Program-made: the position numbers and the translations under genes
Shown here: in pieces, positions 27,132 to 34,961 of the stretch
How positions within the stretch are numbered: the stretch's first letter is position 1
Layout: each line of letters starts with the position of its first letter
Source of the DNA: Streptomyces fildesensis
GTDB lineage: Bacteria > Actinomycetota > Actinomycetes > Streptomycetales > Streptomycetaceae
Reading direction: 5' to 3'
DNA: 64,000 nucleotides
NCBI RefSeq assembly: GCF_016107395.1
Contig: NZ_JAAIKO010000037.1
Location: forward strand, 23,555-87,554
The notes under the pieces: model-generated
The model's database searches: none
Seen by the model: the letters and a program-made list of their open reading frames with translations, nothing else
What the model was told of the DNA's origin: nothing

Positions 27132-28811
27132 CTACGACGTGACCACCCGGGCCACCAGCACCGCCACGTCGTCCTCCATGGCCCTGTCGACGAGCCGCTC
27201 CAGCACCTGGTCGAGGAGCTCTTCCAGGCTGCCCTCCGGGGTCAGCCGCAGTGCCGCGAGCCGGGCCAGGGAAACGTCGATGTCCTCGCCCCGGCGCTCG
27301 ACGAGGCCGTCGGTGTAGAGCAGCAGGACCGAGCCGGGGCTGCAGCGGCCCCTGGCCAGCGTGTAGCCGCCGAACCCGGTGCCCAGCGGCGGGCCGGCGG
27401 GGACGCGGATCAGGTCGGCGCTGCCGTCCGGGCCGAGGACGGCGGGCGGCAGATGGCCGGCGCTGGAGTACCAGGTGAAGCCGCGCGGCGGATCCACCAG
27501 GACGAGCATGCAGGTGGCGGGGCGGCCCGACTCGGTCGAGGCGATGAGGGCGTCGAGCCGCTCCAGGATGCGGTTCGGGGGCTCGTCGTCGGCGGCGACG
27601 ACCCGCAGCATCGCGCGGTAGTGGCTCATGTCGACGGCCGCCTCCACGCCGTGCCCCATGACGTCGCCCATCGCCAGCAGCGTTCTGCCGCCCGGCAGCT
27701 GGACCGCGTCGAACCAGTCGCCGCCGACCAGCGCGCTGCTGCCGGCCGGCAGATAGCGGGACGCCACCTCGAGGTTCGGGTGCGGGCTGCTGGGCTCCGC
27801 CAGCAGGGCGCTCTGCAGCCCGAGCGCGATGTCGTGCTCCCGGGTGAAGCGGCGCGCGTTGTCGAGGCTGATGGCCGCCCGGCGGGCCAGGTCCTGGGCG
27901 ACGACGACGTCCTCGGCGGTGAAGCCCGGGGAGTCCCCGGCCCGCACCAGGGTCACGGTGCCGATCGGCTGGCCGCGCGCGGCGAGGGGGACGACGAGCG
28001 CGGAGTGGATGCCCGCCGCCCGGTACGCGGCGACGCGTTCGGTGTTGGGGGCCGCCCGGACGAGATCCTCGTCGGACAGCAGGTTCTGCATCAGCGGCTT
28101 GCCCGTCTCCAGGCAGCGCGGAATGGCGGAGCCGGCCTGGTAGTCCACGTACTCCCCCGGCACGCCGAACACCTGCACGCGCTCCCGCAGCCTCGGCACG
28201 GACGACAGCGCGGTCCTGCGCATCCGCAGCGACCCGGGCGCCGGGCGGCCGCTGCCTTCCCCCTGCGTGACCGGCAGCACCTCGACGGAGGCGACGTCGG
28301 CGAGCAGCGGCACCAGGAAGTCCGCGAGCTCCCCGCAGGTGGCGTCCATTTCGAGCGTCGTGCCGATGCGGGTGGCGGCGGCGTCCAGAAGGGTGAGCCG
28401 TTCGCGGGCCTGCTCCAGATCGCGCTGCTGCTGCCGCGAGGCGGTCACCTCCAGCACGATCCCGACGATGCCGATCACCACGCCCTCCGCCACCAGCCGG
28501 TGGTAGGCGCCGTGCCAGTACCGCCGCTCCAGCCCGGACGGTGCCTGGGTGTGCCCGCTGGACGTCACCTCGCGCGGCAGCCCGTCGGCGAGTACGGCGC
28601 GCAGCACGTCCTCGCGGCTGTCGATGCCGGGCAGGACCTCGGCGATGGTCCGGCCGAGGTGCGCCTCGGCGGGCACGCCGTTGATCCGGGCCAGCGCCGG
28701 GTTGACGTACACGTAGCGCATACCGGGGTCGAGGATGCCCACGCCGGCCGAGGTGCCCTCCAGGATTCCGCGCAGGATGACGTTCGAGTCCGCGTCGGCG
28801 TCAGGGTGCAC
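27132..28811 (-). CDS. PAS-GAF-SpoIIE phosphatase
   Basis: 559 residues from GTG at 28811. A PAS domain (about 10-125, 'GTSAGVGILDPGMRYVYVNPA') and a short coiled linker are followed by a GAF domain (about 150-320). The PP2C/SpoIIE catalytic domain (about 345-559) has metal-binding Asp in 'GGDWFD', 'MGDVMGHG', 'YTDGLVE' and a final 'MEDDVAVLV'. This soluble sensor-phosphatase layout is widespread in Streptomyces and probably controls anti-sigma-factor antagonists. Input ligands are unknown. No N-terminal anti-sigma kinase domain is present. Confidence 0.93.
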   Translation of the reverse strand: MHPDADADSNVILRGILEGTSAGVGILDPGMRYVYVNPALARINGVPAEAHLGRTIAEVLPGIDSREDVLRAVLADGLPREVTSSGHTQAPSGLERRYWHGAYHRLVAEGVVIGIVGIVLEVTASRQQQRDLEQARERLTLLDAAATRIGTTLEMDATCGELADFLVPLLADVASVEVLPVTQGEGSGRPAPGSLRMRRTALSSVPRLRERVQVFGVPGEYVDYQAGSAIPRCLETGKPLMQNLLSDEDLVRAAPNTERVAAYRAAGIHSALVVPLAARGQPIGTVTLVRAGDSPGFTAEDVVVAQDLARRAAISLDNARRFTREHDIALGLQSALLAEPSSPHPNLEVASRYLPAGSSALVGGDWFDAVQLPGGRTLLAMGDVMGHGVEAAVDMSHYRAMLRVVAADDEPPNRILERLDALIASTESGRPATCMLVLVDPPRGFTWYSSAGHLPPAVLGPDGSADLIRVPAGPPLGTGFGGYTLARGRCSPGSVLLLYTDGLVERRGEDIDVSLARLAALRLTPEGSLEELLDQVLERLVDRAMEDDVAVLVARVVTS

Positions 28812-29049
28812 GCGTCCGCCTCCCTCGCCGTCAGTCCGTCACCGCAGGCAGGACGGCCCAGCCACCATCCATCGTGGGCCGACGGGCCGGAATGCGCATC
28901 CGTTGGCGGCCCGGAGCGGGCCGCACCCCCCGGACGGCCCATCTCCGGTGGCGGGACCTTTCCGGGCAGCTGATCCTTTTGTCTTTAAGGCGGGAGTTTC
29001 ATGATCAATGCTCCCGTCGCGCTCGTCGTCGCGATCTCGGGAGCCCGTT

Positions 29050-29532
29050 GTGAGCCAGGATTCACCCACCGCGTCCACACCGCCACCCACACCGCAGGGG
29101 GGTGCCTGGGGCGGCAGCCGCCCACCGGCCGACTCCTCCGCCAACGGGTTGGCCGCCGGGGGCACCGTCTTCGCCGGCATCATGCTGTTCGTCTCCGGTG
29201 TGCTGGCGATCCTCCAGGGCATCGTCGCCATCGCCAAGGACGACGTGTACCTCACCACCCCGGCCTACGCCTTCCGCTTCAATCTGACGTCCTGGGGCTG
29301 GATCCACCTCATCATCGGCGTCATCGCGGTCGTCGTCGGCTACGGCGTGCTCACGGGCTCCGCGTGGGGGCGGGTCACCGGTATCGCCCTGGCCTCGCTG
29401 AGCATCTTCGCGAACTTCATGTTCCTGCCCTACCAGCCCGTCTGGGCGATCACGCTCATCGCGATCGACGTCTTCGTCATCTGGGCCCTCGCTAGCTACC
29501 GCCCCACCGACGACGCGGAGGCGCTGCTGTGA
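29050..29532 (+). CDS. Small four-helix membrane protein (DUF7144-like)
   Basis: 160 residues. GTG at 29050 is chosen because the longer frame from 29008 adds only a Ser/Arg-rich stretch. A Pro/Thr-rich cytoplasmic N terminus is followed by four membrane helices (about 36-58, 80-100, 105-122, 127-145). A loop motif 'YAFRFNLTSWGWIHLIIG' is typical of small actinobacterial membrane proteins named DUF7144. Its function is unknown. The stop overlaps the start of the MreB-like gene (GTGA), so the two are translationally coupled. Confidence 0.8.
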   Translation: MSQDSPTASTPPPTPQGGAWGGSRPPADSSANGLAAGGTVFAGIMLFVSGVLAILQGIVAIAKDDVYLTTPAYAFRFNLTSWGWIHLIIGVIAVVVGYGVLTGSAWGRVTGIALASLSIFANFMFLPYQPVWAITLIAIDVFVIWALASYRPTDDAEALL

Positions 29533-30557
29533 ACCCGACCCTCGACCAACTCCGCCGCTGCTCGGTCGCCTTCGACATCGGGGCCGCCAGGACCCGCGTC
29601 TACCTGAGGAACACCGGTCTGGTCGTCGACGAACCCAGCGTGGTCGCCGTCGACATCAGGACCGGCGCGCTGATCGCGGTCGGCGCCCGCGCCGAGCAGA
29701 TGGCCGGGCGCACCCCGGAGCACATCCGCGTGGTGCGGCCGGTGTCGAACGGCACCATCGTCGACATCGCCATGGCCCAGCGGATGCTGAAGCACCTCCT
29801 CGGCGACAAGCTGCGCAAGTCCTGGCGCCGCGCGCCGATGGTGCGCGCCGCCGTCTGCATGCCGAACGGCAGCGACCCGCTCGCGCAGCGCGCAGCGACC
29901 GAGACGCTCTTCGGGCTCGGCGCCCGCAGGGTCGAACTCGTCGACACGCTGATCTCCGCGGCGGTCGGCTGCGGAATGCCCGTCGAACACCCCGAGGCCA
30001 CCATGATCGTGGTGTGCGGGGCCGGCACTACACAGATCGCGGTCCTGTCGCTCGGCTCGATCGTCGCGGCGGAGACCGTGCCGGTGGGCGGCGACGCCAT
30101 CGACCACGCGGTCGTGCAGCACCTGCGCAGCCAGCACGAGCTGATGCTCCCGAGCCAGTCCGTGCGCCCGCTGCACCACGTGCTCGGCACCACCGGCCCG
30201 ACCCTCGACAGCACCGAGGTCTACGGCCGCGACGTCGTCAGCGGCCTCGCCCGCACCGTCCTGGTCGAGACCGACGGCGTCCGGCACGCGATGCGCACCC
30301 CGCTCACCGCGGTCCTCGACGCCATCGGCACCGTCCTGCGCCGCTGCCCCCCCGACCTGGTCGCCGACCTCGCCGACCGCGGCATCATGCTCGCCGGCGG
30401 CAGCGCCCTGATGCCCGGCCTCGACGCCATGCTCCGCCACGCCACCGGCATCCCGGTCACCATCGCCGAACGCCCGGACGTCTGCGCGGTCCAGGGCCTC
30501 GGCGCCATGATCGAGGGCCGCGTCCGCCCGATGGCCCTGGCACCGCTGAGCGCGTGA
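29529..30557 (+). CDS. MreB/Mbl-like actin homologue
   Basis: 342 residues from GTG. The actin-fold motifs are recognisable: phosphate-1 'FDIGAARTRVYL' (15-26, normally DLGTANT), phosphate-2 'VCGAGTTQIAVLSLG' and adenosine motif 'LAGGSALMPGLD'. The first loop is divergent (AAR in place of TAN), so nucleotide handling may differ from true MreB. Streptomyces has a canonical mreB-mreCD cluster plus Mbl-type paralogues, and this one lacks mreC/mreD neighbours. It is coupled to a small membrane protein that could anchor it. The stop sits in an 8-bp tandem repeat, followed by a hairpin. Confidence 0.88.
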   Translation: MNPTLDQLRRCSVAFDIGAARTRVYLRNTGLVVDEPSVVAVDIRTGALIAVGARAEQMAGRTPEHIRVVRPVSNGTIVDIAMAQRMLKHLLGDKLRKSWRRAPMVRAAVCMPNGSDPLAQRAATETLFGLGARRVELVDTLISAAVGCGMPVEHPEATMIVVCGAGTTQIAVLSLGSIVAAETVPVGGDAIDHAVVQHLRSQHELMLPSQSVRPLHHVLGTTGPTLDSTEVYGRDVVSGLARTVLVETDGVRHAMRTPLTAVLDAIGTVLRRCPPDLVADLADRGIMLAGGSALMPGLDAMLRHATGIPVTIAERPDVCAVQGLGAMIEGRVRPMALAPLSA

Positions 30558-30563
30558 GCGCGT
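30548..30563. repeat. Perfect 8-bp tandem duplication spanning the MreB-like stop
   Basis: gagcgcgt occurs at 30548-30555 and 30556-30563. The real stop TGA straddles the junction, and the second copy adds a TAG 8 nt after it in another frame. Confidence 0.9.
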
Positions 30564-30582
30564 AGTCGTTCGCGAGTGAGCG

Positions 30583-30626
30583 CCGGCCGGCTGCCTGCAC
30601 CACGTCCGGGGTGGGCAGCCGGCCGA
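30583..30626 (+). terminator. Hairpin terminator after the MreB-like gene
   Basis: Arms ggccggctgcc (30585-30595) and ggcagccggcc (30614-30624) pair perfectly over 11 bp. The intervening 18 nt include a further CACC/GGTG pairing. It lies 26 bp after the stop and can also serve the convergent hypothetical gene. Confidence 0.75.
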
Positions 30627-30656
30627 CAGCCGCAGCCGGATCAGGGGACCGGAGTC

Positions 30657-30932
30657 TCAGCGTTCACGCGGAAGTGGAGCGGGATGCCGGCGCCCCATTT
30701 TCGGTCGCTCCCCCCACACTTGGTAGCAGCCCTGCAGATACGCGGTAGCGACCGCATCGGTCATGAACACCAGAACCCGGCACACGCCATCGGCGTCGGG
30801 CAGCGCGCAGACGTCGCGCATGACCCGGTCGGCGATCACGTATCGGTGGCGCGTGGCAGACCACATCGTGATGTAGCGATCCCTGGCCGGAGGCGGGGAC
30901 AGTGCGCTAACGCCCGGCTGTGTGGCCCACAT
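30657..30932 (-). CDS. Hypothetical protein, last gene of accessory operon
   Basis: 91 residues from ATG at 30932, two bases after the stop of the gene upstream and with GGGGGCC as ribosome-binding site inside that gene. The sequence is soluble, with Met/Ala/Val/Tyr-rich segments such as 'YITMWSATRHRYVIADRVMRDVC' and 'GVCRVLVFMTDAVATAYLQGCYQVWG'. I do not recognise the family. The tight spacing makes cotranscription with the 79-residue gene very likely. It ends in a Pro/Arg tail. Confidence 0.6.
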   Translation of the reverse strand: MWATQPGVSALSPPPARDRYITMWSATRHRYVIADRVMRDVCALPDADGVCRVLVFMTDAVATAYLQGCYQVWGERPKMGRRHPAPLPRER

Positions 30933-30934
30933 GG

Positions 30935-31171
30935 TTAGCGGCCCCCGTTCCGCTCGGAGCCCGTCGACGTACGGTGTTCCTCCGTCGCCGTCACACGTCG
31001 CGTCTCATCATCGGTCGCCGGACGCAGACGGTTCGTGTTCACGGTTGCTTCGTAGTGCTCGAAGCGCACGCGCAGAAGTCCGCCGTCCAGATCTCTGACC
31101 ACCACACCGGGTCCCAGATCCCCGGCCTCATCGGTCACGTACTCGCCCTCGCAGAAGTTCGCCGCTGCCAT
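30935..31171 (-). CDS. Hypothetical protein, SH3/KOW-like beta pattern
   Basis: 78 residues from ATG at 31171. A GTG at 31180 is in frame, but TAGCGT at 31184-31179 resembles a -10 box, which would make the ATG almost leaderless. The first 50 residues ('GEYVTDEAGDLGPGVVVRDLDGGLLRVRFEHYEATVNTNRLRP') read as a small beta barrel with the V-x-D-x2-G-G spacing seen in KOW/SH3-like folds. The tail is polar. Function unknown. It lies directly downstream of the Scr1-type regulator. Confidence 0.6.
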   Translation of the reverse strand: MAAANFCEGEYVTDEAGDLGPGVVVRDLDGGLLRVRFEHYEATVNTNRLRPATDDETRRVTATEEHRTSTGSERNGGR

Positions 31172-31235
31172 GGACACCACGCTAGGAACAGCGGCTCATC
31201 GCCCTCTACGTCCTTGCAGCGACTTGCATCTCAGT

Positions 31236-32084
31236 TCACTTGAGAGCGTCGATCGCCGCAGTGATGAGCGATCTTGCGGCAGCCCCATGCACAGCGATCG
31301 CAGCCAACTCGCTGAATCCGTCGACGTATTGGGAGACCTCTCCTGGCTCGGTGACGGTCACGGCGGCCGACAACAACTCGATGTGCACCCGCCGGTCGTC
31401 GAACACCGAGAACGTCTCCAGCGGCCAGATGTCACGCCTGGCCGTGAAGGGAATCACGCCCAGGGAGACAGCTGGCAGCGCCATCACCGCTATGAGATGA
31501 CCGAGTTGACCTGCCATCACCTCCGGGTCGCCGACCCGATATCGCAGCACCGACTCTTCGACCAGAACGGCGAACCGGTGGTCGCCCTCTCGGATGACAT
31601 GAGACCGTGCCATCCGCGCCGCTACGGCATCAGCCACGTCGTTCGGAGTCCCGCGAAACGCGACGATGGATGACAGCAGCGCGGTCGCGTACTCCGGAGT
31701 TTGGAACAATCCCGGCACGACGTTCGAACAGTAGACACGGAAATGCTGCGTTTCCTCGTACAGCGGGATGCTCGCCGCATGGGCCCGACTCAGTCCGGTA
31801 CGTTGAACTCGCCGCCATTGCACGTACATCGAGTCGGCCGTACGATTCGCGGCAATAAGGTCGGCCGACTGATTTTCGGCGTCGCAGACCCGACACCAGG
31901 CACGAATGTCTGCATCCGATGGTGGCGTCCTGGAATTCTCAATCCGCGACGACTTCGACTCGCTCCAGCCGGCGCGTACTGCCAGTTCCCGCCCCGTGAT
32001 TCCGGCATCCAGCCGGATCTCGCGCAGGCGGGCGGCGAGGGCTTCACGGGCGGCTCGGACACTGGAGGAGGGAGATGGTGACAT
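31236..32084 (-). CDS. XRE-HTH/DUF5753 regulator (Scr1-type, antitoxin-like)
   Basis: 282 residues from ATG at 32084. The XRE helix-turn-helix (about 12-70) includes 'LRLDAGITGRELAVRAGWSESKSSRIENSRTPPS'-like sequence. A DUF5753 domain (about 105-275) contains the conserved 'PGLFQTPEYA', 'VLRYRVGD' and 'GVIPF' elements. Databases often call such proteins Scr1-family TA-system antitoxin-like regulators, and relatives include WhiJ, which controls Streptomyces development with small DUF397 partners. No DUF397 gene is adjacent. The neighbours are DUF6879 and small unknown proteins. Base composition is visibly less GC-rich than the flanks. Confidence 0.9.
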   Translation of the reverse strand: MSPSPSSSVRAAREALAARLREIRLDAGITGRELAVRAGWSESKSSRIENSRTPPSDADIRAWCRVCDAENQSADLIAANRTADSMYVQWRRVQRTGLSRAHAASIPLYEETQHFRVYCSNVVPGLFQTPEYATALLSSIVAFRGTPNDVADAVAARMARSHVIREGDHRFAVLVEESVLRYRVGDPEVMAGQLGHLIAVMALPAVSLGVIPFTARRDIWPLETFSVFDDRRVHIELLSAAVTVTEPGEVSQYVDGFSELAAIAVHGAAARSLITAAIDALK

Positions 32085-32110
32085 GATCCGGTATCTGCCT
32101 GAAAATTTCT

Positions 32111-32626
32111 CTAGACGGCGAACTCTTCGTGCGGAACGGCCCGCTTCCAGATTTCCTCAAATGCGGATGCGTTCAGGCCCACCACGCTCACATCATCAAC
32201 CAGCTCGTCTTCCACTACGGCACCATCGCCGGAGAAGTGATGAACTCGCAGGAGTTTCCCATCGAATGCCCAGAAATCGTTTCCTGGCAGAAGTAGATCC
32301 GTAGTCATCCGACGCGGAATCCAACGCACCTGTTCGCCTGCCGCAACGTTGGCAGTCGTTACGTAGTGCTCCCAGCGGATGTACTCGGAAACAGGTTCCG
32401 AAACGATCCGGGCCCGGCGGATCTCAACACCTCGCGCCACCGCATCGGAGATGGTCGCGTGGAAAGGCTGCCACCAGGATGCGCGATCCTCCCAGTTGGT
32501 CCGGTGCCCCGCCCGCCACGCCGCAAAGCGCTCATTGTCGCCGTAGGCGTCGCGCATCTCCAGATGAACGGCCGACCGCTCACAGGCGGCCAGCAGATCA
32601 GCGAAGGGCGGAACGTTCTGCGTCAT
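32111..32626 (-). CDS. DUF6879-family protein
   Basis: 171 residues from ATG at 32626. It is a compact soluble protein with conserved-looking 'HLEMRDAYGDNERFAAWRAG', 'VSEPVSEYIRWEHYVT', 'WIPRR' and 'FWAFDGKLLRVHHFSGDG' segments, as in actinobacterial DUF6879 proteins found beside XRE/DUF5753 regulators. No enzymatic motif is visible. Its 5' end overlaps the upstream small gene by 29 bp in a different frame, and it ends 26 bp before the regulator start. It may be the effector or partner of the Scr1-type regulator, by position only. Confidence 0.82.
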   Translation of the reverse strand: MTQNVPPFADLLAACERSAVHLEMRDAYGDNERFAAWRAGHRTNWEDRASWWQPFHATISDAVARGVEIRRARIVSEPVSEYIRWEHYVTTANVAAGEQVRWIPRRMTTDLLLPGNDFWAFDGKLLRVHHFSGDGAVVEDELVDDVSVVGLNASAFEEIWKRAVPHEEFAV

Positions 32627-32840
32627 CGCATGCCCTTCTCAGCAACGGCACCATGCGCGCCGGAATCCGAATCACCGCTTCGTAGTCGGGCAGCGAACCG
32701 GTCTCCTGGCACTTCGCCTCGGTCGCGTCGTCGGCCTTCCAGCCCTGCAGTACCAAGTCGCCCCCCTCCGCATCCACCCACACGGTGGGGCAGTGGTCGG
32801 TGTCGGTCTCAGGGTCCATGCCGATGAACTGAAGATCCAT
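32598..32840 (-). CDS. Small acidic protein of the Scr1/DUF6879 locus
   Basis: 80 residues. ATG at 32840 is chosen over upstream in-frame starts because GGGAG sits 7 nt before it. The sequence 'PTVWVDAEGGDLVLQGW' suggests a small beta domain, followed by 'PDYEAVIRIPARMVPLLRRAC'. I do not know a family name, though similar proteins are common beside DUF6879 genes in Streptomyces. The final 29 bp overlap the DUF6879 gene in another frame, a strong sign of co-translation. It heads the minus-strand accessory operon. Confidence 0.72.
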   Translation of the reverse strand: MDLQFIGMDPETDTDHCPTVWVDAEGGDLVLQGWKADDATEAKCQETGSLPDYEAVIRIPARMVPLLRRACDDAERSALR

Positions 32841-33016
32841 GTCGGACTCCCGCGCATGATGGGTTGCTTCAGGTTGCACCACCATCACCTCCAACGCTGA
32901 CACTCGTCAAGGAAGCCTCGCTGCAACGCTCTTGGGACGGAGCAGCCACGCAGGAGTTCCTCGGACAGCCGATGCCGGAGCCACGGGATCCGCGTGGATA
33001 GCCGGGAGGGACTCCT

Positions 33017-33295
33017 ATGCTCGCGGACATGAGCCAACCGAGGTCCATGCATGGATTCGTTGTCCCTGCCGAGCGCAGCGTTCACTGGGTGCTGAGCCTC
33101 GTGGATCCGCCCGTTGCCGGTGATCTCGTGACGGACTACGCGGGGACTGCACGTGACGCGCTCGACGAGGCGCTGGCGACGCACTTGGCGGGCGTCGAGG
33201 ATGCCGAGGAGCGGAGGGAGCTCGTCGAACAGAGCGGACGCGCTGTCAGTGAGTGGCTGGCGCAGGCCTTCAGCACCGACAACCCGGCTTCCTAA
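33017..33295 (+). CDS. Hypothetical small protein
   Basis: 92 residues from ATG at 33017, with GGGAGGG about 7-13 nt upstream (ATG at 33029 is an alternative). An N-terminal segment 'FVVPAERSVHWVLSLVDPP' is followed by an acidic, Ala/Glu-rich helical C terminus. I do not recognise a family. It diverges from the accessory operon and converges on glutamate decarboxylase, and may belong to the accessory patch. Confidence 0.55.
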   Translation: MLADMSQPRSMHGFVVPAERSVHWVLSLVDPPVAGDLVTDYAGTARDALDEALATHLAGVEDAEERRELVEQSGRAVSEWLAQAFSTDNPAS

Positions 33296-33409
33296 GCCGA
33301 GTCCGGAATCACGGTAACGGTCCACTGAAGGTCCGCTGAACTCAGCGGGCGCGCCCCATCGCCGGGCAGGTTGAACCACAACCCGGCCGGCGAACGGCGC
33401 CCCCCGCCC

Positions 33410-34816
33410 TCAGTGGTGGAACGCCGTTGCCTCCGCTGCCGGGCGGTCCAGGGGGCCGTCCTGTTGGCGGAGTTCGGGGAGGAGGCGGGAGAGTTCCTCG
33501 ACGAGGAGGTCGGCGAGGTCCTCGGAGAAGCCGTTGCGGCAGACCACGCGCAGGACGGCGAGGTCCTCGCGGTCCGCCGGGTAGGTGTAGGCGGGGACGA
33601 GCCAGCCACTTTCGCGGAGGCGGCGGGAGACGTCGAAGACGTCGTAGTTCTTGATCTCACCGGTGGTGGTGAAGGCGAAGACCGGCAGCTGGTCGCCCTT
33701 GGTGATCAGCTTGAAGTCGCCGAGCGCCTCGATGCGGGAGGCCAGGGACATCGCCACGTCGCGGCTGCTCTGCTGTACGGCGCGGTAGCCGTCGCGGCCC
33801 AGGCGCAGGAACGTGTAGTACTGCGCCACGACCTGCGCGCCCGGCCGGGAGAAGTTGAGGGCGAAGGTCGGCATGTCGCCGCCGAGGTAGTTGACGCGGA
33901 AGACCAGCTCTTCGGGGAGGGCGTCGTGGTCGCGCCAGAGCGCCCAGCCGACGCCGGGGTAGACCAGCCCGTACTTGTGGCCCGAGGTGTTGATCGAGGC
34001 GACGCGGGGGAGCCGGAAGTCCCAGATGAGGTCCTCGTCGAGGAAGGGGGCGACCATCGCGCCCGACGCGCCGTCCACGTGGACGGGTACGTCCAGGCCG
34101 GTACGTTCCTGGAGCGCGTCGAGGGCCGCGCAGATCTCCGCGACCGGTTCGTACGATCCGTCGAAGGTGGATCCGAGCACGGCGACTACGCCGATCGTGT
34201 TCTCGTCGCACAGCGCCACGGCCGACTCGGCGTCCAGGTGCAGCCGGTCGCCCTGGACGGGCACCAGGCGCGCCTCGACCTCCCAGAACGCGCAGAACTT
34301 CTCCCAGCACACCTGCACGTTGGCGCCCATGACGAGGTTGGGCCTGGCCGTCGCCGGATAGCGGTCCGCGTTGCGGTTCGCCCAGCGCCGCTTGAGGGCC
34401 ATGCCGGCGAGCATGCACGCCTCGGAGGAGCCGGTCGTCGAGCAGCCGATGACCTGTTCAGGGTCCGGCGCGTTCCAGAGGTCGGCGAGCATCGCCACGC
34501 AGCGGCGCTCCAGCTCGGCGGTGCGCGGGTACTCGTCCTTGTCGATCATGTTCTTGTCGCGGCACTCGACCATCAGCACATCGGCCTGCGGCTCCATCCA
34601 CGTGGTGACGAACGTCGCCAGGTTGAGCCGTGAGTTCCCGTCGAGCATCAACTCGTCATGGACCAGCTGGTACGCGGTGTGCGGCGACATCGGCCCGTCC
34701 GGCAGCCGGTGCTTGGGCGGCGCGGTGCGCATGCTGCCGACAGGGTCGGCGTCGCCGTAGAAGAACGGGTTGACCGCGAGCGGACGGGAGTCCCCGGCTC
34801 CCTTGTGCAGCGCCAT
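33410..34816 (-). CDS. gad: Glutamate decarboxylase
   Basis: 468 residues from ATG at 34816. This pyridoxal-phosphate enzyme converts glutamate to GABA and CO2, consuming a proton, and belongs to group II decarboxylases. Cofactor residues are visible: Asp248 in 'VHVDGASG' and Schiff-base Lys281 in 'NTSGHKYGLVYPGVGW'. The N terminus 'MALHKG...RPLAVNPFF' and length fit GadB. A TTG at 34882 would extend the frame, but the strong GAGGAGG site there drives a separate 16-codon ORF whose stop overlaps this ATG (TGATG). No GABA antiporter is adjacent. Confidence 0.95.
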   Translation of the reverse strand: MALHKGAGDSRPLAVNPFFYGDADPVGSMRTAPPKHRLPDGPMSPHTAYQLVHDELMLDGNSRLNLATFVTTWMEPQADVLMVECRDKNMIDKDEYPRTAELERRCVAMLADLWNAPDPEQVIGCSTTGSSEACMLAGMALKRRWANRNADRYPATARPNLVMGANVQVCWEKFCAFWEVEARLVPVQGDRLHLDAESAVALCDENTIGVVAVLGSTFDGSYEPVAEICAALDALQERTGLDVPVHVDGASGAMVAPFLDEDLIWDFRLPRVASINTSGHKYGLVYPGVGWALWRDHDALPEELVFRVNYLGGDMPTFALNFSRPGAQVVAQYYTFLRLGRDGYRAVQQSSRDVAMSLASRIEALGDFKLITKGDQLPVFAFTTTGEIKNYDVFDVSRRLRESGWLVPAYTYPADREDLAVLRVVCRNGFSEDLADLLVEELSRLLPELRQQDGPLDRPAAEATAFHH

Positions 34817-34866
34817 CAGACGGTGGCCGGGCAGCGGACGACGGCGGCGTTCACGGGAGTGCTCAT
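34816..34866 (-). CDS. 16-codon leader ORF overlapping the gad start
   Basis: On the minus strand GAGGAGG (34880-34874) is followed after 7 nt by ATG, encoding MSTPVNAAVVRCPATV and stopping at TGA (34818-34816), whose A is the first base of the gad ATG. gad has no good site of its own. The pattern predicts that ribosomes load on the leader and re-initiate at gad. Whether the peptide or only its translation matters is unknown. Confidence 0.6.
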   Translation of the reverse strand: MSTPVNAAVVRCPATV

Positions 34867-34961
34867 GATGGTGCCTCCTCAACGGGTTCCCATCGGGACG
34901 ATACGGCGCCCGTGGCCGTCCCGCCCGTCAGGAAGAGGTCACCCACGCCCCTCCCGCGCGG

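Noticed and set aside
30657..33295. Integrated element or genomic island boundaries
   Set aside because: GC is lower and the genes are accessory in type, but there is no integrase, transposase, tRNA or direct repeat at the edges.
34816..34882. Frameshift error at the gad start instead of a leader ORF
   Set aside because: The gad ATG gives the normal family N terminus without correction, so a frameshift is unnecessary. Sequencing of related strains would settle it.
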